Below, in pieces: positions 41,772 to 51,867 of a stretch of 64,000 nucleotides of DNA. The notes under the pieces were generated by a model that was not told the origin of the DNA, made no database searches, and saw only the letters and a list, made by a program, of their open reading frames with translations. Made by a program: the position numbers and the translations under genes. Each line of letters starts with the position of its first letter. Position 1 is the stretch's first letter. Origin of the DNA: Pararge aegeria (lineage: Eukaryota > Arthropoda > Insecta > Lepidoptera > Nymphalidae); contig NC_053195.1 in the NCBI RefSeq assembly GCF_905163445.1, positions 3,834,501 through 3,898,500 of the forward strand, read 5' to 3'.

Positions 41772-41868
41772 GAAAACATCACTTGTTTTAACGGTAAAGG
41801 AAAACATGCAGCGGAATTCTGTACGCCTGAAAGTCCTACATAATTTTCTCAAAGGTCATTTTGGGACG
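41772..41868 (+). mobile_element. SINE C internal fragment
   Basis: CATCACTTGTTTTAACGGTA, AAGGAAAACATGCAGCGGAA and ATAATTTTCTCAAAGG. Confidence 0.5.
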
Positions 41869-42027
41869 TGTTGGGGTTCCTCAAATTCCTGGTTGGTAAA
41901 TTTCACTAATAAATCTTGTAATAATAACAACAATTAAATATAAACAATAATAACAACTAGGTAAGCGTAGAAACGACCATCCAACTGTACTAGGGAAACA
42001 TGTGTGAACTAGTACACAAATGGAGTT

Positions 42028-42512
42028 ATTTGAATGCACCTGAACTAACTCGCCTATTCCGGCGAGGTCGACTGCGCGTGCGATGCGACGCGTGACCAAA
42101 CCGAAACAGTTTTCAATAGATTTAATTTGCGCACACATAGGACAAAACTGCTTGTCTTTCTATAAATCAACAATATATTTTTTCAGAATGTATGCATTAA
42201 TTATAGAAGACGGTTATCATACTTGTGCTTATTTCTGCCGCCAAGCAGCATTGTTGCGTACTGGTCTGAAGAAATTCTACAACGCTAAAAAAAGCAGCGT
42301 CGGAACAGCATACAGAAGAGTAATACGCCAGTGCGCAGATATATATGCTGTCGTTCTGATGCGATTGGCACATCAACTTGTACGCTTTACGTACACAGAC
42401 GGAATTATTCGAATACACCTAAACTAACTTCTAAATTCGGGAGATTGACAGCGATATGTGATGAAATGAAGTACTAAGACAGTTTACAATAGATTTAGTT
42501 TGCTCACACATA
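42028..42512 (+). repeat. Two degenerate direct repeats about 375 bp apart
   Basis: 42028-42143 and 42408-42512 share TGCACCTGAACTAACT / TACACCTAAACTAACT, CAATAGATTTAATTTGC / CAATAGATTTAGTTTGC and CACACATA. The sequence between them includes TTATTTCTGCCGCCAAGCAG, also near 19988. The open frames here (for example 42083-42427) are not recognised. Confidence 0.5.
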
Positions 42513-42514
42513 AT

Positions 42515-43515
42515 GCAAGACTGCTAGGTCGGATTTTAGGCAAAAGTTCTCTACGGGGAGATTTGGTTTGTGCAAGAATAAGACTAACACCGAGGTTATT
42601 TAAAGTCAGATAACGCTAAAAAACTAGACTGGAGATCAGGCACTAGATACTAGATACATGTCATTGCAGTCAGAATGCCTCCATCTTAGAAACATTGGGT
42701 AAATAATTAAGTGAATTTAGGAAAGCCTTAACATTTCCTATTAATATTGTAATGAAAGTTTGGAACACAGATCTTAAAACCACAATAACTAAACCGATTT
42801 TACTAAAATGTCGAATGGATAAACTATGAATTAACATTGATGCTATATTGTAAGCTGGAAAATTTTAAAGTTCCCCCAGGAAAACTACAAATGAATTGTA
42901 ATCAAAAATCTGTGATAATTTAGAAAATATATGCAAGGAATAGTTGATACACTGAAAATAAACAAAGGTTTCCCTTTATCTCTTAAATTTAAAAGCTCTT
43001 TTAGGAACAACAGCTATTGCTGTATTCTATTTTTTGATTACCATGACATATTTTATTTATTTCTGGACTTAATGCTGAAGTCTAAAAATCAAAGTACTAA
43101 ATCGCATACATAAATTAACTTCGTTTAATATATATATAACTTTCGTATTTATGTATTACTGAGACAGGTGTTATTAATGAATTAATAATTATTCCAACAT
43201 TTTTATCCCTTTAAAAAAAGGAGGAGGTTCTAAATTCGATTGTTTTTTTTTATTTAATAATATAATGTAGACAGTCGCAAGTGTGGCAAATTCATGTTTC
43301 ACGTTACGAAATGAACAGTAGTCAAAATGACAGAGCGGTGGTCATGTGAGCTACGTTCATGTCCTTTATAGATACGTACTAGCACTGTAAAGTACTAGTT
43401 TCTAAGATGTTCTTTGATGCAGTGCAGTTTCAATTAGTTGTTCTGTGAGAGGAAATTGTTCATGGTGCAGTGTCTGAGGTTACATTGGTTACTTCTAAAC
43501 GCCTTGTGAATCCCA
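42515..43515. other. Upstream region of the cysteine-rich gene; no other feature
   Basis: AT-rich. The last 150 bases before the ATG are less AT-rich and contain a TATA-like TTTATAGA at 43365-43372. No repeat landmark is seen in 43300-43518, so this may be the promoter and 5' UTR. Confidence 0.35.
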
Positions 43516-43518
43516 GCG

Positions 43519-43599
43519 ATGTATTTGAGTTTGTTGTTTATTTGTTTTGTTGTTGTGCTGTATGCGAAATGTCAAGATTGCAGGGTTGGAGGGAAATCG
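43519..43599 (+). CDS. Secreted cysteine-rich protein, exon 1 (signal peptide)
   Basis: The ATG at 43519 opens a 27-codon exon. Residues 1-17 (MYLSLLFICFVVVLYAK) form a clear signal peptide with a likely cut near Cys18, so the product is probably exported. The first mature residues are QDCRVGGKS. The exon ends in phase 0 at the donor TCG|GTATTA (43600), a weaker donor than that of exon 2. A Helitron-like copy starts at 43617, 18 bases beyond. The start is chosen because it is the first ATG and the signal sequence begins with it. The gene is not recognised as a named family. Its three exons make a 92-residue precursor with 14 cysteines after residue 18, enough for seven disulfides. Confidence 0.7.
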
Positions 43600-43616
43600 G
43601 TATTAATTTTTTTTCA

Positions 43617-43842
43617 TCCTACTAATATTATAAATGCGAAAGTTTGTAAGGTTGGATGGATGGATGCTTGGAACTCTTTCGCGCAAAAACTACTGAACCA
43701 ATTTGACGGAATTTTGGAATGGAGATAGACTATAGTTTGAGTGAACACATAGGCTGCTTATTATCCCGGGAAAATGTACGGTTCCCGCAGGATTGATAAA
43801 AAACCAAAAAAAACGTGAACAAATCCGTGGGCAACAGCTTGG
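43617..43842 (+). mobile_element. Helitron-like element in intron 1
   Basis: TCCTACTAATATTATAAATG start after an A; body with CGCAAAAACTACTGAACCAA and ATTATCCCGGGAAAATGTAC; 3' end degraded (GTGGGCAACAGCTTGG for CAGCTAGT). Confidence 0.75.
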
Positions 43843-44087
43843 TCTTTAATAAATTAGATATAGAGATAATAAACGTAATTAATATTTTAACCAATAATTT
43901 TTTTTTTATTATTTTGTATTAATATTTTTTTTTTATTATTTTGTAAACTTTATTGCGTAAAAAAATAATATAAAATGTATACGCTGGACAAAGAATGCAG
44001 GGACAATCTAGTTTTAAAGTGTATGTTACTCTAATAAAACCTTCAAATCGGAACCGTTTTAAAGGCACCCTTTTCCAATCGGATCAA

Positions 44088-44133
44088 AATCTTTGGAATA
44101 AGAAATCTTACTGGATTTTCTATTCCAAAGATC
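44088..44133. repeat. Intronic imperfect hairpin
   Basis: Arms 44088-44107 and 44114-44133, centred on CTTTGGAATA / TATTCCAAAG, pair over 20 positions with about three mismatches around a 6-nt loop. Possibly the ends of a deleted transposon. Confidence 0.6.
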
Positions 44134-44149
44134 TTTTTTTACCCTCCTT

Positions 44150-44188
44150 AAATTCTCAGCGCTCACCGTTGCGCCAGGGGGGTTGTCA
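44150..44188 (-). mobile_element. SINE B head fragment in intron 1
   Basis: AATTCTCAGCGCTCACCGTT and GCGCCAGG: the reversed A-box half of SINE B. Confidence 0.5.
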
Positions 44189-44229
44189 TACGTACGGACG
44201 TATACATGACAAGATTATTTCTGTTTCAG

Positions 44230-44287
44230 TGTGGGCATCATGAGCAATGCTGCGGCGGATGCTGCTTTCATGGAGCATGCATTGATA
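44230..44287 (+). CDS. Secreted cysteine-rich protein, exon 2
   Basis: A 58-nt exon between a good acceptor (ATTTCTGTTTCAG, ending 44229) and a consensus donor (GTAAGT, 44288-44293). It encodes CGHHEQCCGGCCFHGACID and leaves one base, so intron 2 is in phase 1. With the last cysteine of exon 1 the spacing is C-x6-C-x5-CC-x2-CC-x4-C, which recalls the knottin (cystine-knot) pattern. Whether it folds so is inference. Seven of 19 residues are cysteine or glycine-flanked cysteine, far from chance composition in this AT-rich DNA. Confidence 0.72.
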
Positions 44288-44451
44288 GTAAGTATAGCAA
44301 TAGACCGACCTCCCATCCTCAGTGGTATACTTTTTTCGACCTCCCTTCCTTCAAATGGGAGGTGCACAATTTTCAATTGCCACTTTGTTATATCTTAATT
44401 AGCTCAGTTTCCAAAGAGATTTTTATTGTTTTTATTCAATGATGAAAGTTG

Positions 44452-44645
44452 GTCCTGAAACAAGGTCCTGGGTTCAGATCCCCAGCCTGACCAATAACTG
44501 TTAGGTATTATATAATATAGGGTTTAGTGTTTCGTTGCGATGTCGCGTAGAAACTGTTTAGGGGTATGACTACCATATCAAGTTAACCTGCTACCATCTT
44601 AGACTGCATTGTCACTTATCACCATGTGTGATTGCAGTCAAGGTA
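44452..44645 (+). mobile_element. SINE B in intron 2
   Basis: CTGGGTTCAGATCCCCAGCC (B box region), GTTGCGATGTCGCGTAGAAA, CTACCATCTTAGACTGCATT and GTGATTGCAGTCAAGG. Confidence 0.7.
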
Positions 44646-44869
44646 CCTTGTAGTGCTGTATGTGTGGTGTGTGGTGTAGTGTCTAATATTTCCAGTACCA
44701 CCGCGTAGTCAAGAAATAGATGCTGTAGTCGAAAAGCACGTATTGGTCCTAGTTGTGACATTACCATGTGATAATAATCGGTACAGCCCGCCACCACGCA
44801 TTGGATTAGCGTTGTGGGCTAGAGTTATAATACACTCTATCTTATGAGAAAGAGTAAATTAACTACTCA

Positions 44870-44960
44870 CCCAAATACTACCCTTATCGGTTTCTAAGCG
44901 ACCACCTACTGGAATTGTAAGTTGCTTAGCAGCATGGTTTCGACGGTAGGGTGGTAACTA
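44870..44960 (-). mobile_element. SINE B fragment in intron 2
   Basis: ATCGGTTTCTAAGCGACCAC, AAGTTGCTTAGCAGCATGGT and GACGGTAGGGTGG. Confidence 0.55.
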
Positions 44961-45224
44961 TTCACCATAAAAATTTCAGAAATAATGGATTCGTTCGAGG
45001 AGCTCTTTAGTAATTGTAGGACAAACAAAAAATGAAACATTTATAATATTATGTAGGAATTTGGTGAAAAACATACGTTCATAAGAAACTATAATTGAAA
45101 AATCTCCGATACGTTTTCACATAACTTAGATAGTCTCAACCGAAAGGTATCTTACAGACTACAGTGGTGTGCATGACATCCTTCTTATTATTTTCTCTGA
45201 CCTTATTCTACATTTCATTTTCAG

Positions 45225-45364
45225 CGTACAGATCCTGTCTGAGCGATTTGAACGTGTGCAAAGACCATGTCTGTCGGGGTGAAGAAAACTGCGTTGTGTT
45301 TAAACCACGGAGGTGCAATGGATGCGAACCGATGCCATTATGTCGAACGACAAAAGAAACATAG
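45225..45364 (+). CDS. Secreted cysteine-rich protein, exon 3 (C-terminus)
   Basis: Begins after the strong acceptor TTCTACATTTCATTTTCAG (ends 45224). The first two bases complete the split codon from exon 2 (Thr), then the frame is open to TAG at 45362-45364. It encodes a second cysteine cluster, C-x6-C-x4-C-x5-C-x7-C-x2-C-x5-C, with wording such as NVCKDHVCRGEENCVV and CNGCEPMPLC. The C-x4-C-x2-G-x2-x-C-V-V spacing resembles small extracellular inhibitor or growth-factor-binding modules, but no family is assigned. The phases of all three exons agree, which chance rarely gives. The first AATAAA downstream is at 46112, so the 3' UTR may be about 750 nt. Confidence 0.74.
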
Positions 45365-46120
45365 TGTCATGGTTGAGAAAGTTAGCTTTCTTATTGTAAA
45401 CTTATTGAAAAATATTTTAACAAACTCACATAACATATTAAACTATGGTATGGGATACGTGGTCGTGACCACGATCCATGCAACTGGGTCGAAATATCGT
45501 CAAATCCAAAAATATTATCGTGGTATGTACCCGATCAACTATATTTAAGAAATGTTTTTGTTGTTGTTAAAATCTTAGTTTAAAATCTTTAATACCAAAC
45601 TATGTGAGTTCGTTAAAATCGTACAGAAGATGATTGTTGTTGTGTATGTGTGTGTTTTGAATACTTAACATAATAACTATAATTTATTACCAATTAGACT
45701 TATAATTTGCTTTTAATTGTGTTATGAAAAAAAAACAACGAAATTATATATTTCATATTTTGTTCTGATACGATTATATTTTATTGATTTCGGGTTAATT
45801 ATTTACAAACATTGTTTTTGATGTCCATCTTATAGAAAATTTCTTTTCATTTTCTTACTACTCGTTTATTTGTTTGTTTATTTTATAGACACCTGCCCTT
45901 TATCACCATCACTTCAAACGATGGTGTGCGATGGTGTTTCAGAACTATAATCATAACATTAGGACGACAAGCTTTGTGAAATTAAATAATTTTTAAATAA
46001 CACTGTCAAACGATGATTGTAAACGCCGCTCCTTTTTTAAGAATTTTATTTACTATCCCAAACAGGGAAATATAGCTACATACCTACTTTGAAAAGTTTT
46101 AAAATTGTGACAATAAAGAT
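45365..46120 (+). other. Probable 3' UTR and flanking AT-rich DNA
   Basis: No repeat landmark in this stretch. The overlapping frame ending at 45548 is in a different phase and unsupported. AATAAA at 46112-46117 is the candidate polyadenylation signal. Confidence 0.35.
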
Positions 46121-46136
46121 GATTTTTCTTATTTTT

Positions 46137-46381
46137 ATATTATCAAAATTAAGCTTAATTTGCTATACTCCGCAAAAAGCAGGAGAATCTGTGTGGTGTA
46201 ATTTATTTGTTGTTAACAACAATTATCCATTGTAAAGTCAACTTGTAACAATAATTGTTGTTAACAACAATTATTGTTACACCACACAGATTCTCCTGCT
46301 TTTCGCGGAGTATAGCAAATTAAGCTTAATTTTGATAATATATCATGGATTTCCGCAAAGTAACGCCTGCTTCTATCCAAA
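46137..46381 (+). mobile_element. Foldback element copy 2
   Basis: Arms ATTATCAAAATTAAGCTTAA...GGTGTAATTT and TTACACCACACAG...TAAGCTTAATTTTGATAAT surround a centre rich in TTGTTGTTAACAACAATTAT, itself palindromic. The one-sided tail ends CTTCTATCCAA at 46380. Flanks TTTCTTATTTTT (46125-46136) and TTTCTTATATTT (46382-46393) form a 12-bp direct repeat with one mismatch. Confidence 0.75.
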
Positions 46382-46394
46382 TTTCTTATATTTG

Positions 46395-46770
46395 TTGGCT
46401 AAGTTTGTGCACGTACTTGATTAACAGAATGGAATTGTTAATTTTGTCAAAAGTCTTTTACATTAAACTACTACTACAACTATTGAGAGATCAAATAAAA
46501 CATTTAATGCGTACAGCAGTGGAAATTTATTTCGTACAAGCGCTAATAGATTTAATTAAAATAGAAATTGCCGTCATTGTATGTGATGACATAATTACGT
46601 TACATTGTAATATTTATGAGCCCGAAACATCACAGCTACTTTACGCTTTATTATACACGAGGTCATAAAATTGTAGTTTTTGTTTGATGAGTTTAGTTTG
46701 ACATTATTTTGGATGAACTAAGCGACGATTTACTCATATTTTGTTGTTGCCCACTAAATTATTATATCTA
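46395..46770. other. No gene supported
   Basis: The 107-codon plus frame at 46345-46668 starts inside the foldback element and has no recognised product. Confidence 0.4.
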
Positions 46771-46773
46771 ATA

Positions 46774-47135
46774 ACTAGCGGTTCCTCGTGACCCCATCCG
46801 CGTATAAGTCAACCTTAAAAGATAGACATATGCTGTCGCGGACTTTTATTTAGAACTTTAGAAAGAGAAAACTTCGAAGTTCATGTTTTTTCGAAACTTT
46901 AACCATTTACGCAGCGGAAGGTCTCAAAATGAAAAAGTATCCCGATTTTGAAACATTCTTTATAAGTCCTATGCTCCTGTTACTCTTATAGCGTAAGGAT
47001 ATAATATAGCCTATAGCCTTTCTCAATAAATGGGCTATGCAACACTGCAAAATTTATTCAAATCAGACCAATAGTTCTTGAGATCATCACAAACAAACAA
47101 ACTCTTCATCTTTATAACTTAGAATAAGATAATAC
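46774..47135 (-). mobile_element. Helitron-like element, family 2, full length
   Basis: ACTAGCGGTTCCTCGTGACC (reversed CTAGT end) to TCTTTATAACTTAGAATAAG (reversed start). Shares its body with 16332-16645. Confidence 0.65.
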
Positions 47136-47534
47136 TATCCCGCAGCTTAGGTCATGTTAAGTTTGATTTTCAAATAAACGTTCAAGCGTGGTGATTACGG
47201 GCAAACCCTCCTGTTGGGAGAGGCCTTGAGTCCAGCATTGGACTGTTAGGTATAGGTTCACGAAGATATAGGGATAGAGATAAGGATAAACAAACAACTG
47301 TTACGGAAACTACTGTATTAGAAAATATGGGTCTTCCATAGCGATAAAGCAATGCAATAAAATGAGCCCCGAAACATAAAAAAAGCGGAAACGCCCGCGG
47401 AGCTCTTTTGAACCGTGTTAATTGGTCATAAAAGAACTGGAAAATGACGACTACATTGCTCTGTTTTATTTACAATTCTATATTAAATCTTTTTATGAAA
47501 CGCACTATAAAGTCTATAAAGTTCATATAACCTT

Positions 47535-47990
47535 TGTTGCTAGTAAACAGTCACTTACAGGTTGAGCAGGAATATATAAATCAGTATGGTTTTCATACAA
47601 TGAAATGAAGGCATCCATTTTATCTTGGACCGCGCTTAAGTCTGCAGGTCTGGATGAAAAAAAGGTGGCCTCGGCCCTATGCACCCCCAAATGGGGCTAG
47701 CACGGGCGGGAGATAAAAATTATATCCCCCGATTATATCCCCTGAGAAGGGATATAATTAACGTGCCCACCTGGAACATGGAACATGGAATAGGAGAAGT
47801 TTACCCGTCTATTAATACACATATATTATTTGGATATTATTTCCACTACGCGCCAGTACTTTGAGAGTTGAGAAAGCTGTGGGAGAAGGTAAATTTATAT
47901 TCTTTCCCCGGGGAGATAATTGTCTCCTGTCCATGCTAGCCGTGCAGGTGTTGAAGGTCAAAGAAGAGAAGAAGATGGTTTAGGTTACAG
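47535..47990 (+). repeat. LINE-derived repeat with ATTATATCCC hairpins
   Basis: GCGCTTAAGTCTGCAGGTCT, GGCCTCGGCCCTATGCACCC and a hairpin ATTATATCCC...GGGATATAAT (47733-47759). Part of it resembles 57465-57625 (CGCTTAGGTCTGCAGCTC, CCCTATGCACC). No open frame recognised. Confidence 0.45.
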
Positions 47991-48214
47991 TATAGTTAAA
48001 CTTTGAATTATTTTGCAGCAGACAACCTTAGCTCCAGTATTATAACCCTCAACTCATTAACGTCCCACTGCTGGACACATGGTTATTCTCCCATAGGAGA
48101 GAGGAATTCAGAGCAAAAATGACTGCTTTAATTTCGGTCAATTATTTTAGTACCAATAATTTGCGGTGCTCTCCAAAGCAATGGTGTTACCATCCAACTC
48201 CAACCCATTTTCTG

Positions 48215-48305
48215 AATTTGGGTAACAGCCCAAATCAGCGTTCCATTACCAGCCCACTACATAACACGGGTCTCCTCTTACACTCAGAAGGGGTAAGGCT
48301 GTAGT
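48215..48305 (-). mobile_element. SINE C 3' fragment (minus)
   Basis: TCCATTACCAGCCCACTACA, ACACGGGTCTCCTCTTACAC and GGGTAAGGCTGTAGTC. Confidence 0.6.
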
Positions 48306-48309
48306 CTAA

Positions 48310-48700
48310 CAATCTGGCCAAGTGATTATTAGTAGAAGAATCAAGAAAGCATTACCGTTAAGACCAGTGTTATTTAAATGCTCAAAACGGGGAGAACTCC
48401 GAAAAGCTAGGTAAGGCTAAGGTCCGTACCGTGACCAAGCTATGAAGGATTTTTAACATAAAAATTCTTGGCAGAAAATCCCAATGTCTAATGAAGCACT
48501 ATCACCAACTTGCGAAAGAGGCTATAACCGTTAAAGTTTGGTAGATTTTAGAGCGCCAACATTGGAGAAACATGTACGCCTGTAGTGGTCCTAGCTTCTC
48601 CCATCTCAACTTCTCTCATACGTGAGAGGAGGGTTCATAAGCTAATAATGACGATAATGAAATCCATATCACGTATAGTGTTTGTGTCCTCTTTGCTACT
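48310..48700. other. No gene supported
   Basis: Weak LINE-like scraps (CTCCCATCTCAACTTCTCTC near 48597) only. Confidence 0.35.
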
Positions 48701-48703
48701 AAT

Positions 48704-48954
48704 ATAAATAAATATACTACTGCAATACACACACCGCCATCTGACCCTAAAGTTAGCGTAGCTTGTGTTATGGGTACTAAGACGACTGATGAATATTTTT
48801 ATGAATAATATGCTTAAATACTTAGAACATACATATTAACACCCAGACACTGAAAAAAATTCATGCTCATCACACAACTTCCAGTTGTGGGAATCAAACC
48901 CACGGCCTTGGGCTCAGAAAGCAGGGTTGCTGCAAACTGCGCCAATCGGCCGTC
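48704..48954 (-). mobile_element. SINE A, full length (minus)
   Basis: TATACTACTGCAATACACAC to AACTGCGCCAATCGGCCGTC; reversed B box GGGAATCAAACCC. Confidence 0.85.
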
Positions 48955-48959
48955 ATGAT

Positions 48960-49405
48960 AATATAAGTTTCTTTTACAATATGGCTTCAATTTATTCAGA
49001 ATAATTTATTTTTCATTTTAGTTAAGGTGGGTGCTTGTCCAATTCTCCATATTTCAAGGCTCTTGACACCTGATCTAATCTCGACATCAAATCTCTATAT
49101 TTTGAGAGGAAACTTTTTACCGTCCATGTAGTTCTGACCTTACCACTACAGACGTGAACGCCCTTTTTTTGATTTATACATAAAAAGTGTAGACTTCGTC
49201 CAGGCAATATTAGAAAATAGACTTTATTTCAAAATTACAAAGCTTGGTTTTGTCTGGCTCATTGTTTTTAATAAGATAGGAAAGAATATGTCTATTAAAG
49301 TTTTGCAATTTTCTTTTCTTAAATTTAAAATAGACCAAAGGCAAAAATATGTCATTTGTAAAATATTATATTGTTATCGTCATAAAAATATCTCAACATT
49401 AAAGC
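48960..49405. other. AT-rich stretch, nothing recognised
   Basis: The minus frame 49022-49207 has no recognised product. Confidence 0.4.
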
Positions 49406-49411
49406 ACGCAT

Positions 49412-49560
49412 ATTATAAAAATTAAGCTTAATTTGCTATAGTCCGCAAAAATCAGGAGAATCTGAATGGTGTAATTTATAATTTCTTCAACCCTTATACT
49501 CCACACCAAATATATCTTCAATGTAGCCTGTACGCATGTTCCGCTGCGAAACCGGAGAAA
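49412..49560 (+). mobile_element. Foldback element, one arm and degenerate centre
   Basis: AAAATTAAGCTTAATTTGCT, TCAGGAGAATCTGAATGGTG and TATACTCCACACCAAATATA are one arm. The centre (GCATGTTCCGCTGCGAAACC) is a decayed reversed hammerhead-like core. The other arm is replaced by a SINE A tail (49566-49602). Confidence 0.65.
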
Positions 49561-49831
49561 CAATTATTCATTGTCGTAGTATATTCATTTATTTATTTCA
49601 GCCGAGTATGTTTGGTGTTGAATAGGTATGGTGTGCGAGAACCATTAAAATGCTCTATGTTGCATAAGCGTGGACGACGCCAATTTCTTTACTCCGGGCT
49701 GGTACCTAGTAGTAAGACATTGTTGAGAAAAGAGAAAAGAGATCTCCAGGATGTCAAAAACGCAAATGGTTGGAACGCAATTGGTAAGGGGATGGACCGG
49801 ACTTAGTTACCTAAATCTAAAAAATGCGGCA

Positions 49832-50055
49832 CTTGATAGGTTTAAAGACATTTATTCTCGAAAGAAACAGTTTCACTTAATGAGAAATTAAAAATTAACG
49901 TAACGAAGTGGTAATATATTATCTAGTTTAGTTTGATACAAAAACAAAACAAACACAAAAATAAAAAAGGTGGCGCGTTTATAAAAAATTTAAACAATGC
50001 TTTTTTTAACTTTAATAAGAAGGCTTTTCGATATTTAACCGCTAAACTTCAATTT
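49832..50055 (-). mobile_element. LINE P 3' end (minus)
   Basis: AAAGACATTTATTCTCGAAA, AACAGTTTCACTTAATGAGA and TAGTTTGATACAAAAACAAA are the reverse of 22420-22650. Confidence 0.6.
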
Positions 50056-50074
50056 TTATTTTATATATCTATAA

Positions 50075-50335
50075 ATTAGCCTTGACTGCAATCTCACCTG
50101 TAGGTAAGTGATGATGCAGTCTAAGATGGTAGCGGGCTAACCTGTTAGGGAGTATGGTAGTCTTACCACTAATCGGTGTCAACGCGACATCTCACCGCAT
50201 CGCTTAGCGGCACGTCTTTGTCGGTAGGGTGTTAACTGGCCACGGCCAAAGCCGCCAGACCAGACCTGAGAAAACTCAGAAATTATAAATTCCCAACCTC
50301 CCCCTGCCAGGAATCGAATCCATGACCAAACTGGA
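50075..50335 (-). mobile_element. SINE B, near full length (minus)
   Basis: CTTGACTGCAATCTCACCTG, AGTCTAAGATGGTAGCGGGC, CACCGCATCGCTTAGCGGCA, GGCCACGGCCAAAGCCGCC and CCAGGAATCGAATCC. Confidence 0.8.
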
Positions 50336-50694
50336 CGGGACGGGACAGGAACCGGAGCCAGGAATTTGAAGAAGATGACACCCGATAATGATGATGATGA
50401 TAAACCCACTATTTAATAATTTCCCCAAAATTGAAACCAGGACCTCGTGATGCATAAGATAGGCATACCAGAAAACCATGGAGGCGGCAGGTCTCCTAAT
50501 AAGGATAAGAAATCAGCAGGACAAAAACTCTCAGCGAAGTTTCGACGCGACGTGCTTATAATACCAGAAAATATACGACACAGAAGTACACTAGCGAACT
50601 GAGTAACAGTTGTTCACTTCAATAAGCCTGCCAAGAGTTATAATTACTTCTTCCATAACTCTAATAATATAATAATGGTAAGTTAGTATTTATC

Positions 50695-51550
50695 ACAGAA
50701 TTCAGAACATACAGAACCCTCATTCAGCCATTATTGCATTTATTTATTAATTTATAATGGACAACCAACCGTAGATACATTAAAACTTGCTCTTTTTTTT
50801 GGAATAAGTCACATAGTAAATGTTCAACTATTTACAGGTTATCACAGCATGCATTAAAATGTAAAAAGTCATTCCTATAAAAAAATTTACAGTTAATTAT
50901 TAATCTGTTAATATAAACCTTTAAAGTATAAATATTTAAAGCTATGTTACAATGAATAATTTAGCTTAATCAATTATTAGGAAACAAAACAAAAATGAAT
51001 TTAATCGGATTAAAATAATTAATATTAATATATTAAAAATAATAAATAAAATTAAACTTAACTAACTAAAGTAAGTCAGGTTAATTAGTAGAACAAATAT
51101 AATATATATACTATAACTTTTCGTCTAAATTCAATGTAACTGTCATGAAAAATGTCTAAGTAATTATGCTTAATCACACACTTATTATAGCTATCCGAAA
51201 TTCGACTTATAGGGGACAATTTTGCAGTGCATTGTGTCCAAAAACAGTGAAAACGTCTCACTTTACACTCGCGGAATCATGCCAGCTTGCAAATTTTTCG
51301 TAACGTAAACGTTTCCGCACATATATTATCCACACTTGGCCAGGTTGTTAGTCTACGGCCTAAAACCTTCTGAGTGTAAGAAGAGACCCGTGTTATGAAA
51401 AACATTAGAGGTAAAAAAAATACTGTCAACTTCTAAATAGTATAAAGTAACTAACCTTCTGCTCGAGAAACACTACTAAAGTGGAGTGGTTTTGAATGCT
51501 TCAACATAAGTCGCGTACATGGTTTCTGAAAGCTCTGTATTCTGTGGTAT
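50695..51550 (+). repeat. Repeat L, second copy, itself interrupted
   Basis: CCCTCATTCAGCCATTATTG (to 50738) resumes at TGCAGTGCATTGTGTCCAAA (51233) and continues through ACTGTCAACTTCTAAATAG and ACTAAAGTGGAGTGGTT. The interruption (50739-51232) is AT-rich with a reversed LINE-type tail. A SINE C scrap lies near 51331-51400. Position 51453-51464 is the empty version of the foldback insertion site. Confidence 0.6.
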
Positions 51551-51554
51551 TTAT

Positions 51555-51865
51555 TATCCTGCGCAACTTTTGACCTTTCAGTACAACGTTAGTTTATGCT
51601 TATCGTTTTACAAGTTGAAATTGTGATTAGGAAACAATAGGACTCATTTCTTAACCGGGACGAAAAGTTAACGTTGTGATGAAAAACTTAATAAGCTAAA
51701 TTTTTCACTTTATTACTATGCAAACAATTTTTTTTTATTTGGACAGTATGCGAAAAGAACATTAGATTGAGGTCACAAGAAAATTGAGAATTTGGAATAT
51801 ATTAATGCATTTCTTACTAAGAGTAAATCAATGATGGAAGCAGCTTTTCTTGAATCTACATAAAA
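51555..51865. other. No recognisable feature
   Basis: AT-rich; nothing supported. Confidence 0.4.
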
Positions 51866-51867
51866 TA

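Noticed and set aside
46345..46668. 107-codon plus frame with hydrophobic segments
   Set aside because: Its start lies in the tail of a foldback element and there is no splice, promoter or family support.
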